A DNA stretch of 64,000 nucleotides, taken from positions 90,919 to 154,918 of the forward strand of contig NZ_BMOP01000007.1 of assembly GCF_014647135.1 (NCBI RefSeq), written 5' to 3'. Numbering within the stretch: the first letter of the stretch is position 1; each line of letters opens with the position of its first letter. The notes under the pieces are model-generated. The model saw nothing but the letters and a program-made list of their open reading frames with translations, had not been told where the DNA came from and searched no databases. Origin of the DNA: Shewanella xiamenensis (lineage in GTDB: Bacteria; Pseudomonadota; Gammaproteobacteria; Enterobacterales; Shewanellaceae). This document shows positions 38,800-48,395 of the stretch, piece after piece. Position numbers and translations under genes: made by a program.

Positions 38800-38974
38800 T
38801 TTACATCCTTCGCTTCAGTGTCAAGGTAATGTGGTGAATATCATGCAGCTAACATTAAAGTGCAAGTGCCGCCTTTTAGGTTGCAAGTTCATTTTGCAAG
38901 TTTACACGCGCTTGTCCATAGCGGTTAGCTGAACAGGTTGAATTTATTTTACCTTGAAGGGGTTAGCTTAAGGT

Positions 38975-41065
38975 TTACGCTTGAACATATTGTTGCCTAT
39001 GCCCAAGCCAACGATGAATAATGGCATCAACCGCATCGGGTGCTTGCGACATCACATGATTCGCAAGCTTTTGGATGTGTGGTATAAGCGCTTGATCTCT
39101 AACTAAATCAGCTATCTTAAGTTCGGCTAGCCCAGTCTGTTTAGTGCCTAACACTTCACCGGGACCACGTATCTCTAAGTCTTTCTGTGCGATAACAAAA
39201 CCATCATTACTCTGCCGCAGGACATTCAACCGCTGACTTGCGGTTTGACTCAGTGGCGCCTTGTAGAGTAACACACAATGACTGGCTACGGCACCGCGCC
39301 CTACTCGTCCTCGCAGTTGATGCAACTGTGCAAGTCCCAATCGTTCGGGGTTTTCGATTATCATCAGGCTAGAGTTAGGGACATCGACGCCGACCTCAAT
39401 TACTGTGGTTGCCACCAATAAGTTGATGGTTCCCGCTTTAAAGTCCGCCATAATTTGTTGCTTTTCAGCACTTTTCATCCTGCCGTGTACTAAACCTATG
39501 GTCAGCTCCGGCAGTGCTTGGCGCAATTCTTCAGCGGTATCTTCGGCGGCCTGGCACTCGAGGACTTCGGATTCTTCAATCAAGGTACAGACCCAATAGG
39601 CTTGGCGCTTGTCCGTGATCACGCTGTTGCGGACGCGCTCGAGTACTTCATTACGGCGCGAATCGGGTATGGCGACTGTGGTGACGGGTGTGCGCCCTGG
39701 GGGTAACTCATCGATAATCGAGGTGTCGAGATCGGCGTAGGCTGTCATGGCTAACGTCCGTGGGATCGGGGTTGCCGTCATAATCAACTGATGGGGATGA
39801 AACCCTTGATTGATACCTTTTTCCCTGAGTCCCATTCGCTGGTGGACACCAAATCGGTGCTGCTCGTCGATGATAATTAAGGCGAGCCTATGGAAGATAA
39901 CCTGTTGCTGAAAAATGGCGTGGGTACCGATCACCATTTGCGCTGCGCCAGATTCAATATCCGCTAAAGATTGCGCCCGCGCCTTGCCTTTAAGCTTACC
40001 CGCAAGCCAACCGACTTTTAATCCTAGTGGTTCAAACCACGCGGCAAAGTTAGCTGCATGCTGCTCGGCGAGTAATTCGGTGGGCGCCATCATGGCCACT
40101 TGATAGCCGTTTTCAATCGCTTGAAGGGCGGCGAGGGCGGCGACTAAGGTTTTGCCTGAGCCGACATCCCCTTGTACTAAGCGCATCATGGGGTGCGGTT
40201 GTGCTAAATCTTTACCTATCTCGGCAACGACACGTTGCTGCGCGCCTGTGGGTTTAAAGGGCAGTGAGGCGAGAAAAGGGTTTAGTAATTGCCCCGTGGC
40301 ATGCATGGTCACGGCGGCGTCGAGGTTACTGCGTTGTCTTAGGCGTAGCATACTCAGGTTGTGGGCGAGTAATTCTTCCTGCACCAGTCGCTGCTGCGCG
40401 GGGTGTTGACCAAGCTCTAAATCAAATTGTGAAATCCCCGCATGGGGGCGATGCAGGGTTTGCAGCGCCTGTTTTAGGCTCATGTTGTTTGGCTGCAAAT
40501 GGGCGGGTAATAACTCGGTCAAGCCGCCATCTTCTAATAATTCAAGTGCCTGTTCGGTGAGCTTAATCCAACTCGCCTGTTTTAAGCCCTCGGTGGTGGG
40601 ATAAATCGGCGTAAGTGTATCGCTTAGGTGAATATCCTCACCCGGATAGACGATTTTATATTCGGGATGCACGATTTCCGCTTGATGACTTCCGCGACGA
40701 ATTTCGCCATAGGCACGGATCATTAATCCATTTTGCATCGCATTGCGCTGCGCCATTGAAAAGTTAAAAAAGCGTAGGCTCATGCTGCCAGTATCGTCAC
40801 GCACATTGCAGACGAGCATGCGTTTACGGCCTTGAAGGATTTGAGTCGACTGGATTTCGGCCTCAATGGTGCCGTAATTTCCGGGCATGAGTGCGGCGAT
40901 GGGATAGATTTGAGTGCGGTCTTCGTAGCGCAGGGGCAAGTGAAACAGCAGATCTTGTACTGTTGTGATGCCGAGTTTGGCGAGTTTTTCCGCGACTCTT
41001 TTGGCGACGCCCTTGAGTTCGGTGATCGGAACAAGATCCAATTGCTGCAAGTCGTTAGCACTCAA
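38975..41065 (-). CDS. recG: ATP-dependent DNA helicase RecG
   Basis: Branch-migrating helicase that regresses stalled forks. 696 residues align throughout with E. coli RecG: wedge (OB) domain in the first 200, Walker A GDVGSGKTLVA, DEQH box, the TATPIPRT motif III, and helicase motifs VATTVIEVGVD and QLHQLRGRVGRG in the second RecA-like domain, then the TRG-type end. The start is a TTG at 41065 (MSANDLQQLDL) giving the expected N-terminus; no ATG fits and no strong ribosome site is visible. Confidence 0.95.
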   Translation of the reverse strand: MSANDLQQLDLVPITELKGVAKRVAEKLAKLGITTVQDLLFHLPLRYEDRTQIYPIAALMPGNYGTIEAEIQSTQILQGRKRMLVCNVRDDTGSMSLRFFNFSMAQRNAMQNGLMIRAYGEIRRGSHQAEIVHPEYKIVYPGEDIHLSDTLTPIYPTTEGLKQASWIKLTEQALELLEDGGLTELLPAHLQPNNMSLKQALQTLHRPHAGISQFDLELGQHPAQQRLVQEELLAHNLSMLRLRQRSNLDAAVTMHATGQLLNPFLASLPFKPTGAQQRVVAEIGKDLAQPHPMMRLVQGDVGSGKTLVAALAALQAIENGYQVAMMAPTELLAEQHAANFAAWFEPLGLKVGWLAGKLKGKARAQSLADIESGAAQMVIGTHAIFQQQVIFHRLALIIIDEQHRFGVHQRMGLREKGINQGFHPHQLIMTATPIPRTLAMTAYADLDTSIIDELPPGRTPVTTVAIPDSRRNEVLERVRNSVITDKRQAYWVCTLIEESEVLECQAAEDTAEELRQALPELTIGLVHGRMKSAEKQQIMADFKAGTINLLVATTVIEVGVDVPNSSLMIIENPERLGLAQLHQLRGRVGRGAVASHCVLLYKAPLSQTASQRLNVLRQSNDGFVIAQKDLEIRGPGEVLGTKQTGLAELKIADLVRDQALIPHIQKLANHVMSQAPDAVDAIIHRWLGHRQQYVQA

Positions 41066-41719
41066 TCACTGTTAATTTATACATATACTAACAGAGAATA
41101 AACGTAAGGCAATCTTGGGGGATAGACTGTGGTTAAGTGCGCTATGTAAAGAGGCTGAATGATTAGGGCGTGTTGACGTTTCAGGGTTATTTTTGCAGCA
41201 ATTAGGCTGGCTTTTATGCAAGGCAAAGTCCGTGCCGTGTAGTTATTCTACATAAACGGACGATAACGCGGCAGAAAAGCCAGCCAAATGCTGCCAGAAG
41301 GGTTCGTCTGGCAAGCTCTTGCTCTTACTTTCAGTCATAAGAGCCGCTCGTCATTTGAGTAAAATAACTACACATCATTCCTCGTTTCGCGAGCACGAAC
41401 TTGCCAGAACGAACAAAATCTAATCTCGAAACGTCAACACGGCCTAATATTGGAATTAAAAATGGCCTCTTATCTTATGCGTCGAGTTATCTTATTAATA
41501 TTAAATGAATATTCTATAATTTCGAGCCTAAAACAGGAGCAAAAATTAATATTCTTTATTATAAAGTACACTTTTTGTTATTTTGTGGTTTAATCGAAGT
41601 GTTGGTTGCCATTGAGTTGTTTTGGTAATTATGCGGTAACAAGGTTGTGAATCGATAATAATAAAGTGACCTCTGTGATGGATCACATGCGGGGAAACAC
41701 GGTCGAGGAGTACTCGCCT
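41066..41719. other. Divergent intergenic region with an inserted repeat
   Basis: The left part holds the 285-bp repeat element at 41163-41447. The right part (41450-41700) is AT-rich and should contain the promoter of the binding protein gene. A 14-bp inverted repeat TGTGAT-GG-ATCACA (41675-41688) lies there; its spacing is 2 bases shorter than a CRP site. Confidence 0.5.
41163..41447. repeat. MITE-like structured repeat element
   Basis: 285 bp bounded by terminal inverted repeats of 20 bp with one mismatch (TTAGGGCGTGTTGACGTTTC on the left, its complement ending CCTAA on the right). Inside are further perfect inverted repeats: GGCTGGCTTTT 41205-41215 / 41275-41285, GTGTAGTTATT 41237-41247 / 41363-41373, and a TGCCAGA...TCTGGCA hairpin near 41293. 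No open frame. Non-autonomous mobile element or structured RNA repeat. Confidence 0.75.
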
Positions 41720-42745
41720 TTGCATCTATTATGTTTACGTTGTTTATGGATAGGCATACTGTGTTTTGCTTTGCCTGCGTGGGCTAAATTGGATGTGGTT
41801 TTTTTTAATCCAGGCGCGGTTACGGATAGCTTTTGGGGTGATGTCGATAAATTAATGCAGGTGGCTTCATCAAAGCTTGATATTAATTTGCAAATCATAC
41901 ATTCAGATCGCAATCACTTTAAAATGATTGCTCAATTAGAAACGTTATTAAAATCTCAGCCATCACTTCCTACTCATATTATTTTAGTGAATGAGAAGCA
42001 GTCTGCGATAAAAATGTTGCAGATGCTTTATCAATATCCCATATATGTTCAATTGATTTTAAATGATATTTCTGTCGCCGAGCGAGAACACTTATTGGCA
42101 GATCCACATTGGCAAACTTATTTATTACCAGCGATTATCCCAGATAACTATGCTATTGGTGCTGATACCGCTAAACATTTGCTAAGTCGTTTAGAAAATA
42201 AAAAGGCTAAGGTTTTATTAATCTCGGGCGATAAATCTACGCCCGCATCAGTGTTAAGAACTCAAGGCGCTAATGATTATTTCTTTATGCAACCCAATGT
42301 TATTGTTACTCAAACGGTATATGGTCAATGGCGTGAAGATATTGCTTATGATCAAACATTAACCTTGCTCAGCCGTTATCCGGATTTAACCTTAATCTGG
42401 ACGGCGAACGATAAAATGGCTATCGGAGTGGTAAAAGCACTCCGCGAAAAGGGCCTTGAACCTGGACGTGATGTACTGGTCAGTTCGATTAATACTTCCC
42501 CTGAGATTTTGTCGCTCTGCCAAGAACGTAAAGTGAGTGCTCTGGGAGGTGGGCATTTTTTAGCGGGTGCTTTAGGGTTAATTCAGCTCAAACAATACCA
42601 AGAGACCCAACGTTATTCCTCCTATGAGGATATAGAACTCTTTAGGGTACTTAATCCCGATTCAGCTTTTTATCAGAAGTTAGTTGCAAGGGATTGGGCT
42701 GGGATTTTTAAGACACAAATAGTGGATAAGTTATCACAACAGTAA
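41720..42745 (+). CDS. Periplasmic sugar-type binding protein (sensor partner)
   Basis: 341 residues: signal peptide ending ALPAWA and a type I periplasmic-binding fold (LacI/ribose-binding-like): KLDVVFFNPG, SDRNHFKMIAQLETLL, VNEKQSAIKMLQ, LWTANDKMAIGVVKALREKG, SSINTSPEI. It has no ABC permease or ATPase beside it; the next gene, 13 bases away, is a membrane diguanylate cyclase, so it is more likely the ligand sensor of that cyclase. Start is uncertain: a TTG at 41720 has GAGGAG 9 bases upstream and begins directly with the signal peptide; GTG 41666 and ATG 41687 are alternatives without ribosome sites. Confidence 0.82.
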   Translation: MHLLCLRCLWIGILCFALPAWAKLDVVFFNPGAVTDSFWGDVDKLMQVASSKLDINLQIIHSDRNHFKMIAQLETLLKSQPSLPTHIILVNEKQSAIKMLQMLYQYPIYVQLILNDISVAEREHLLADPHWQTYLLPAIIPDNYAIGADTAKHLLSRLENKKAKVLLISGDKSTPASVLRTQGANDYFFMQPNVIVTQTVYGQWREDIAYDQTLTLLSRYPDLTLIWTANDKMAIGVVKALREKGLEPGRDVLVSSINTSPEILSLCQERKVSALGGGHFLAGALGLIQLKQYQETQRYSSYEDIELFRVLNPDSAFYQKLVARDWAGIFKTQIVDKLSQQ

Positions 42746-42758
42746 TTAATAGGTATTC

Positions 42759-44597
42759 ATGAAGCATCGTAATCATTCCATCAGTCATAGAATGACGCTC
42801 ACTATTATTGGGGTGAGCTCGTTTTTTGCCGTCCTGACCATGCTGGTGCAGTTAGTCTGGAATTATCAAGAAAGCATTGATAATACAACTGCCGATATTC
42901 GTGAATATTCCGAATCGATCTTACCCACTATTGCTAAGTCACTTTGGGATGTGGACCATGGTCTGTTATCTGATTTGCTTTCAGGCTTGGGCATGATGCC
43001 GATGGTGTCGAGTGTCAATTTAGAGAGTATCGATGGCGTAGCCATGCAGTTGGGCAAGGCGATTCACGCTAAGGATTACCGACAAACCCTGTTTCGTTAC
43101 CCGATTATGTATCAGGAACAACAGATTGGTATGCTGACCGTCGGGCTGGATACGGACAAACTCTATTACGAATTATGGCAACAATTGATCATTATTGTCT
43201 TAGGCAATGGGCTTAAAACCTTACTGATGATTTATCTTATCCTTACGCTGGTGCGTTTATTGGTGACCAATCGTTTATCGGAATTGGAGCGGTTTGCTAA
43301 CCAGATAAATTTGAATGCATTACCTAAGTTAACCGTACCCGATAGTGTGGTGAGAAATCCTGATGAAATTGGTCATGTTGCTCAATCGCTTCAGGCTATG
43401 TATCAAAGAATTCGCAACGATCTCGCGGTTAATAAACGCCAAAAGCGTGCATTGCAGCAACAGCAAAGTCAGTTAGCACGTTTAGTTGATGAGCGGACTC
43501 AAGCGCTCAATTGGCAGTCCCAAGCTAGCCAACTGTTAGCTGAAATATCATTGCAATTTTTAACAGTGGAGACCCTTAACTTAGACAACAATCTCACTGA
43601 GGTTTGCCGTAAAATCGGGCGATTATTTGATGTCGAAAGGGTAAGCCTAATAGAGTTTAGCCAACGACAGGTAAATTACCGTTGCGTTTGGTCTAGTGAA
43701 TCTAATGTATCTGAAATTATTAGTATTTCTGCGGATGTTGTTACTTTGTTGGCACAAAAATTTGAGCAGGAATCGACATTAGTTATCGAGAATGTCGACT
43801 CATTGAAGCAAACATCGCCTGAAGAATACGGGTTACTTCGAGGTATTGGTATTTGCTCTATTGCCGCATTTGCCATGAAAAATGCCGATGAAATTGTCGG
43901 GTTATTATCGCTCTCAATGGTTTCTCGACCACTAAATTGGACTAAACAAAAAAAAGTGATGTTGACTCAGTTTTCCGCAGCGCTGAACGAGTTATTGCTG
44001 CGTGAAGAAAAAGAGCGACAGATGCTTAACTTACAGCAAGCACTGGTAACGGTGAATACGCAACTCAGAGTTATGGCTGAAACCGATGAATTAACTGGGC
44101 TGAGCAATCGGCGCCCCTTTACACAAACACTCGACACATTACTCCATGGCAACACAGCAGTCGGTGTGTTGATGTTGGATATTGATTATTTTAAGAGTTA
44201 CAACGACAACTACGGGCATATTGAAGGCGATGCTGTACTTAGGCGAGTGGCTCAGGATTTAAAAGGCTGTGAAATTTTACCACCCAATGCGCTGCTAGCG
44301 CGCATTGGTGGCGAAGAGTTTGCAGTTGTTTTAGCGAAAATCACACCAATCCAATTGGAAGCCATTGCTACCCAACTGTGCAATCAAGTCGATGCATTGA
44401 ATATTCCGCACTTGGGTGCTCCTACCGGTAAGATTACTCTTAGTATTGGTGGAGTGTATTTACCGCCGGATGCATTAAATGAACTCACCATTTCGAATGT
44501 ATTACGCCGTGCCGATATCTGCCTTTATCGCGCTAAAGAGCGTGGTCGCAATACAGTGGTGATGGAGTCGCCTCAAACAGCGCTAGCTCATTCTTGA
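42759..44597 (+). CDS. Membrane diguanylate cyclase with periplasmic sensor and GAF domains
   Basis: 612 residues. Helix 1 (about 13-33), a periplasmic domain of about 110 residues, helix 2 (about 142-166), a HAMP-like linker (to about 225), a coiled coil (about 225-250, Q/R-rich), a GAF domain (about 265-420) and a GGDEF domain at the end with the signature GGEEF at residues 517-521 and MLDIDYFKSYND. No RxxD inhibition site precedes it. It should make c-di-GMP in response to the periplasmic binding protein encoded just upstream, reminiscent of LuxP/LuxQ. Confidence 0.88.
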   Translation: MKHRNHSISHRMTLTIIGVSSFFAVLTMLVQLVWNYQESIDNTTADIREYSESILPTIAKSLWDVDHGLLSDLLSGLGMMPMVSSVNLESIDGVAMQLGKAIHAKDYRQTLFRYPIMYQEQQIGMLTVGLDTDKLYYELWQQLIIIVLGNGLKTLLMIYLILTLVRLLVTNRLSELERFANQINLNALPKLTVPDSVVRNPDEIGHVAQSLQAMYQRIRNDLAVNKRQKRALQQQQSQLARLVDERTQALNWQSQASQLLAEISLQFLTVETLNLDNNLTEVCRKIGRLFDVERVSLIEFSQRQVNYRCVWSSESNVSEIISISADVVTLLAQKFEQESTLVIENVDSLKQTSPEEYGLLRGIGICSIAAFAMKNADEIVGLLSLSMVSRPLNWTKQKKVMLTQFSAALNELLLREEKERQMLNLQQALVTVNTQLRVMAETDELTGLSNRRPFTQTLDTLLHGNTAVGVLMLDIDYFKSYNDNYGHIEGDAVLRRVAQDLKGCEILPPNALLARIGGEEFAVVLAKITPIQLEAIATQLCNQVDALNIPHLGAPTGKITLSIGGVYLPPDALNELTISNVLRRADICLYRAKERGRNTVVMESPQTALAHS

Positions 44598-44700
44598 GCT
44601 TGTATTAGTCAAGCCTTGGTTCCGTCTGTGACCACAGATTTATTTCTATTTGGGGCCTGTTATAATTGCCGCCCTTTATTGTTTATCTGAAGGTTTTGGT

Positions 44701-45114
44701 GTGTCAAAACGGAGCAAAAATACGGTAAATTCGGTATCGATTTTTAATATTGATGATTTATCAACTTGGCAAAAATATCGCAAAGGCCTGTGTGATACCT
44801 GCCATGCAACCTGTTGTACTTTGCCCGTTGAAGTGACCGTAAGTGACTTAGTGCGCATGGGTTTGGTGGATGACTTTGAAGCCGAAGGCGATCTTAAGGC
44901 GATTGCCAAGCGCCTGCAAAAAGCGCGTATTATTGACAACTATAACCATAAAACGGCGATTTTTACCCTTGCCCGTATGGCGAATGATGATTGCCTATAT
45001 CTAGATGGTAAAACTCGCCGCTGTACTATTTATCACCAACGCCCTGAAACCTGTCGTAACCACCCACAAATTGGCCCTAAAGCGAATTACTGCCCTTATC
45101 GTCCCCGTGAGTAA
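44701..45114 (+). CDS. YkgJ-family cysteine-cluster protein
   Basis: 137 residues with an eight-Cys pattern typical of the YkgJ/UPF0153 zinc- or iron-chelating family: CDTCHATCC in the first third, CLYLDGKTRRCTIY and RPETCRNHP...YCPYRP near the end. Function is unknown; metal binding is expected. GTG at 44701 (MSKRSKN) is chosen over an ATG at 44650. The last 38 bases overlap the end of the convergent binding-protein gene. Confidence 0.85.
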   Translation: MSKRSKNTVNSVSIFNIDDLSTWQKYRKGLCDTCHATCCTLPVEVTVSDLVRMGLVDDFEAEGDLKAIAKRLQKARIIDNYNHKTAIFTLARMANDDCLYLDGKTRRCTIYHQRPETCRNHPQIGPKANYCPYRPRE

Positions 45115-45916
45115 GTTTTTGAATATGAAATTGATAGAGGGTTTCGAGTTGATGACTCTCCTGCATCGTTTTTACCTGCCGATTAAACTCATGAGCAATC
45201 AGCTCCTTATGGGCTGAATGTTTAGAAATCAGCATGTAAAACGCTTCTTGCTGAGCATTAGGAGAGATCTTTGATGCTAGTGCTTGAGGGAGTTGTGCAG
45301 CATGCGCCAAAGCTAGCGTGCCCGCCAGTATTTCTTTGCGGGCGAGAAAGAACTTACATCTTTGTTTTAGTAGCATTTCCGGTAAATGTCCTAGGGAATG
45401 TATTTCGCTAAGGGGAGTCTCTTTACGCCAGCCAAAATTATCGTAGTTGAATCCTTTAATACCGCAAACCTTGCCAAAGTGAGCTAATTGATTGATATCA
45501 TCGATATGAAACAGCGGGTCCAATTCAGCTTTTAAATAAAAATAACTTGGAGTGAGGTAATAATAAGCGATAGATGGGATATAATCAGTCGCTCTTTGTC
45601 GGTTGAGCGATGCGCTCATCGCAGCATCTATGCTGCCATTTTGGACGTCTTTTAAACAGCGGAGCCAAGGCAAAGCCAGTACTTCATAATCAATTCCAAT
45701 GGGCTTAAAGGTGCGCTCTAGCAGGTCAATGTCGTAGCCGCTAAGCGTGGAAGTCTTAATACCATCTTGTCGAACAAAGTAATTAAACGGTGGATATTCA
45801 GTCTCTTCGACACAAAAGCGTAACCTAAATGGGGAAAGCTCATCGGCGCCATAGGTAACAGGCGAGAGCAGAATCACGCATAGTAAAGCGATTAGCGGAT
45901 ATAATGAACGCATCAT
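45077..45916 (-). CDS. Family 3 extracellular solute-binding protein
   Basis: 279 residues: signal peptide (MMRSLYPLIALLCVILLSPVTYG) followed by a SBP_bac_3 fold (FCVEETEYPPFNYF, GYDIDLLERTFKPIGIDYEV, GSIDAAMSASLNRQR). No transporter genes adjoin, as common for Shewanella and Vibrio family 3 proteins with sensory or unknown roles. The start has alternatives: adjacent ATGs at 45916 and 45913, or a TTG at 45931. Overlaps the convergent gene by 38 bases. Confidence 0.82.
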   Translation of the reverse strand: MMRSLYPLIALLCVILLSPVTYGADELSPFRLRFCVEETEYPPFNYFVRQDGIKTSTLSGYDIDLLERTFKPIGIDYEVLALPWLRCLKDVQNGSIDAAMSASLNRQRATDYIPSIAYYYLTPSYFYLKAELDPLFHIDDINQLAHFGKVCGIKGFNYDNFGWRKETPLSEIHSLGHLPEMLLKQRCKFFLARKEILAGTLALAHAAQLPQALASKISPNAQQEAFYMLISKHSAHKELIAHEFNRQVKTMQESHQLETLYQFHIQKLTHGDDKGSNSL

Positions 45917-46083
45917 ACTCTTTAAGCTCAATGGCGATTATTAAAGTGTAGCAAAGGGTTATTTGCTGTACTGGCTCTTTATCGCGACATTTCAACCCTG
46001 TATCTGGGTAATATTTAACTGGCACGCGAAAATCACTGCGCGGGTTGGTGCAAGTAAGTCAAGTGTGAAATAAAAGGTGTTAC

Positions 46084-47400
46084 ATGAGTCTCTTAGATAA
46101 CGTGATGATTATATTGTGTTTAATTGGTGCAAGTTGTTTCTTTTCCATGTCGGAAATTGCTTTGGCCGCATCACGGAAAATCCGTTTACGTCAGTTAGCC
46201 GATGAGGGCGATGCCAGAGCTGAAAAAGTGCTGCATTTACAGTCGTATCCCGGCAGCTTTTTTACTGTGGTTCAAATAGGCTTGAATGCTGTTGCCATCA
46301 TGGGTGGTATTGTGGGTGAATCAGCATTTCGCCCCTATTTTTATCAATTCCTTTCACCTTGGTTGGCAGATCCTTGGCTGAGTCAGGTGAGCTTTGTGAT
46401 GTCATTTGTACTTGTTACCAGTGCTTTTATTTTGGTCGCGGATTTAATGCCTAAGCGTATCGCGATGGCGATGCCAGAGCAGGTTGCTTTGGCCGTTGTT
46501 GGCCCGATGAGTTTTTGTATTACCGTGTTAAGACCATTAGTTTGGTTTTTTAATGGTATGGCCAGCGCGATTTTTAAGCTGCTACAAATTCCAACGGCTC
46601 GAAATGATGAAATCACCTCCGATGATATTTATGCGGTAATGAACGCTGGTGCTGAAGCGGGGGTGCTCGACAAGGGCGAGCAACAAATGATGGAAAATGT
46701 GTTTGAAATGCAGACCGTTTCAGTCACTTCAGCCATGACAGCTCGAGAGAGCTTAGTGTATTTCTTGCTGCAAGATAGCGAGGAGGATATCAAGCGTAAA
46801 ATTGCTGAAGATCCCCATACTAAGTTTTTGGTCTGCGATGGCCAATTGGATATGGTCAAAGGTTTTGTTGACGCAAAGGAGCTGTTGATCCGTGTGATTA
46901 ACGGCGAAAAAATTACCTTAAAAGACACCAGCCTTGTCCATACTTCGTTGATTATTCCTGACACTTTAAGTCTTTCTGAGGCGATGGAATACTTCAAAAA
47001 TAGCCGCGCCGATTTCGCCGTGGTGATGAATGAATACGCCCTTGTGGTTGGGATTGTGACCACCAACGATTTACAACGTGCGGTGATGGGCGCTTGGTCG
47101 CTACACGAAAGTGAAGAGCAAATTATTGCCCGCGATGGTAATTCTTGGTTAGTGGATGGGGTGACACCGATTACCGACGTCATGCGCGCCTTTGGTATTG
47201 AAGAGTTTCCTCACAGCCAAAACTACGAAACCATTGCCGGGTTTATGATGTACATGCTGCGCAAAATTCCTAAGCGCACCGACTTTGTTAATTACGCCGG
47301 TTATAAGTTTGAAGTGGTGGATATTGACGCCTACAAGGTCGACCAATTGCTGGTGACGCGTATTGAGGCGAATGATAAATTACAGTCGCCAGATACCTAA
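46084..47400 (+). CDS. CNNM/CorC-like membrane protein (YtfL family)
   Basis: 438 residues: DUF21 transmembrane domain with four helices (about 5-190), two CBS domains (about 215-340) and a CorC_HlyC C-terminal domain (about 355-430). YtfL-type proteins are linked to cadaverine, ion or magnesium/cobalt export; the substrate is not certain. ATG with a weak site (AAAAGGTGTTAC). Not in an operon; ends at a terminator facing ilvY. Confidence 0.85.
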   Translation: MSLLDNVMIILCLIGASCFFSMSEIALAASRKIRLRQLADEGDARAEKVLHLQSYPGSFFTVVQIGLNAVAIMGGIVGESAFRPYFYQFLSPWLADPWLSQVSFVMSFVLVTSAFILVADLMPKRIAMAMPEQVALAVVGPMSFCITVLRPLVWFFNGMASAIFKLLQIPTARNDEITSDDIYAVMNAGAEAGVLDKGEQQMMENVFEMQTVSVTSAMTARESLVYFLLQDSEEDIKRKIAEDPHTKFLVCDGQLDMVKGFVDAKELLIRVINGEKITLKDTSLVHTSLIIPDTLSLSEAMEYFKNSRADFAVVMNEYALVVGIVTTNDLQRAVMGAWSLHESEEQIIARDGNSWLVDGVTPITDVMRAFGIEEFPHSQNYETIAGFMMYMLRKIPKRTDFVNYAGYKFEVVDIDAYKVDQLLVTRIEANDKLQSPDT

Positions 47401-47420
47401 TCTAGCGTAATAAAGTAGGG

Positions 47421-47443
47421 AAAACGGGACTCAGTCCCGTTTT
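47421..47443. terminator. Bidirectional terminator between CNNM-like gene and ilvY
   Basis: AAAACGGGAC (47421-47430) TCA GTCCCGTTTT (47434-47443): perfect 10-bp stem with A and T ends, between convergent genes. Confidence 0.92.
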
Positions 47444-47456
47444 ATCTCCTGTAAGC

Positions 47457-48329
47457 TTAAATCGCCTCTAAAAACGCATTGACAATCGGATCGTCCAAGC
47501 GTTTGACCTTACAGCAACAGCCTAGTTCGAAGGGAGCAATACTGACTGGCGAAGGTAACAACTGAATACGATCCCGTACAGGACTGTTATTGATCACCAC
47601 CTCAGGGCTAATGCTCACGCCACAGCCGAGTGCAACCATAGATGCTATGGCTTCCTGTCCCGACACTTGGGCATAAATATTCGGACTAATCCCCATCTGT
47701 TTGAACCAATTATCGGCTCGGCGCCGCCCTGGTCCATGGTCAGGAATGATAAAAGGCACTCGTGACCAGTCTATCTGAGCTTGGTTAATCTGTTGCTGCA
47801 CCGCACAGCGCATAGTGGGAGCGATTAATGAAAGCGGCACATCATCAATCTTGGCAAAATGCAGTGTGGCAGGAAAAGGATCCGGCAGCGCGGCAATGGC
47901 AATATCGGCACGATTTTGTTGTACCTCAGCCAGTGCATTAGCCGCATCTCCCGTGGTAAGCGCAATTTCGACAAAGGGATGCTCTTGGCGAAAACGCTCC
48001 AATAATTGCGGCAAATGGCTGTAGGCGGCGGTGACTGAGCAATAAAGATTTAAGGTGCCGCGCAGCACGTCCTGCTTAAGATCAATACTATGCCGCAGGT
48101 CGCGCCAATGGTGCAGCGTCTGCTCGGCGAACAATTTAAACTCACGTCCCGCATGGGTTAAGGTCACGCTGCGGTTATCCCGCTCAAACAGTTTTGCGTT
48201 CACTTCATCTTCGAGCCGCTGCAATGCGCGGCTTAAGGTCGAGGGACTGACATGCATCTGCTCCGCCGTCTTGGCAAAGTGCAAACTGTCACATAAGTGT
48301 AGGTACAATTTGAGGGTGCGTATGTCCAT
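47457..48329 (-). CDS. ilvY: LysR-type regulator IlvY
   Basis: 290 residues. Winged helix-turn-helix at the N-terminus (HFAKTAEQMHVSPSTLSRALQRLEDE) and the LysR effector-binding fold after. Divergent from ilvC, as in E. coli, where IlvY activates ilvC in response to acetohydroxy acids. The intergenic region carries an ATTGC-N7-GCAAT dyad (48379-48395) as a probable operator. Confidence 0.94.
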   Translation of the reverse strand: MDIRTLKLYLHLCDSLHFAKTAEQMHVSPSTLSRALQRLEDEVNAKLFERDNRSVTLTHAGREFKLFAEQTLHHWRDLRHSIDLKQDVLRGTLNLYCSVTAAYSHLPQLLERFRQEHPFVEIALTTGDAANALAEVQQNRADIAIAALPDPFPATLHFAKIDDVPLSLIAPTMRCAVQQQINQAQIDWSRVPFIIPDHGPGRRRADNWFKQMGISPNIYAQVSGQEAIASMVALGCGVSISPEVVINNSPVRDRIQLLPSPVSIAPFELGCCCKVKRLDDPIVNAFLEAI

Positions 48330-48378
48330 AACCTCGTCCTATTGGCCGCTTATCTGGGGTATTGAAACTGAAAATGAC

Positions 48379-48395
48379 ATTGCAAAAAACGCAAT
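48379..48395. promoter_or_regulatory. Candidate IlvY operator
   Basis: ATTGC-N7-GCAAT, a 17-bp dyad of LysR-type (T-N11-A) in the ilvY-ilvC intergenic region, about 50 bases from the ilvY start. A second, looser AACCAAT...ATTGGTT pair (48458-48464, 48483-48489) is nearer ilvC. Confidence 0.5.

Noticed and set aside
41675..41688. TGTGATGGATCACA considered as a CRP site
   Set aside because: The half-sites are separated by 4 bases rather than 6 and lie at the possible gene start; only a palindrome can be claimed.
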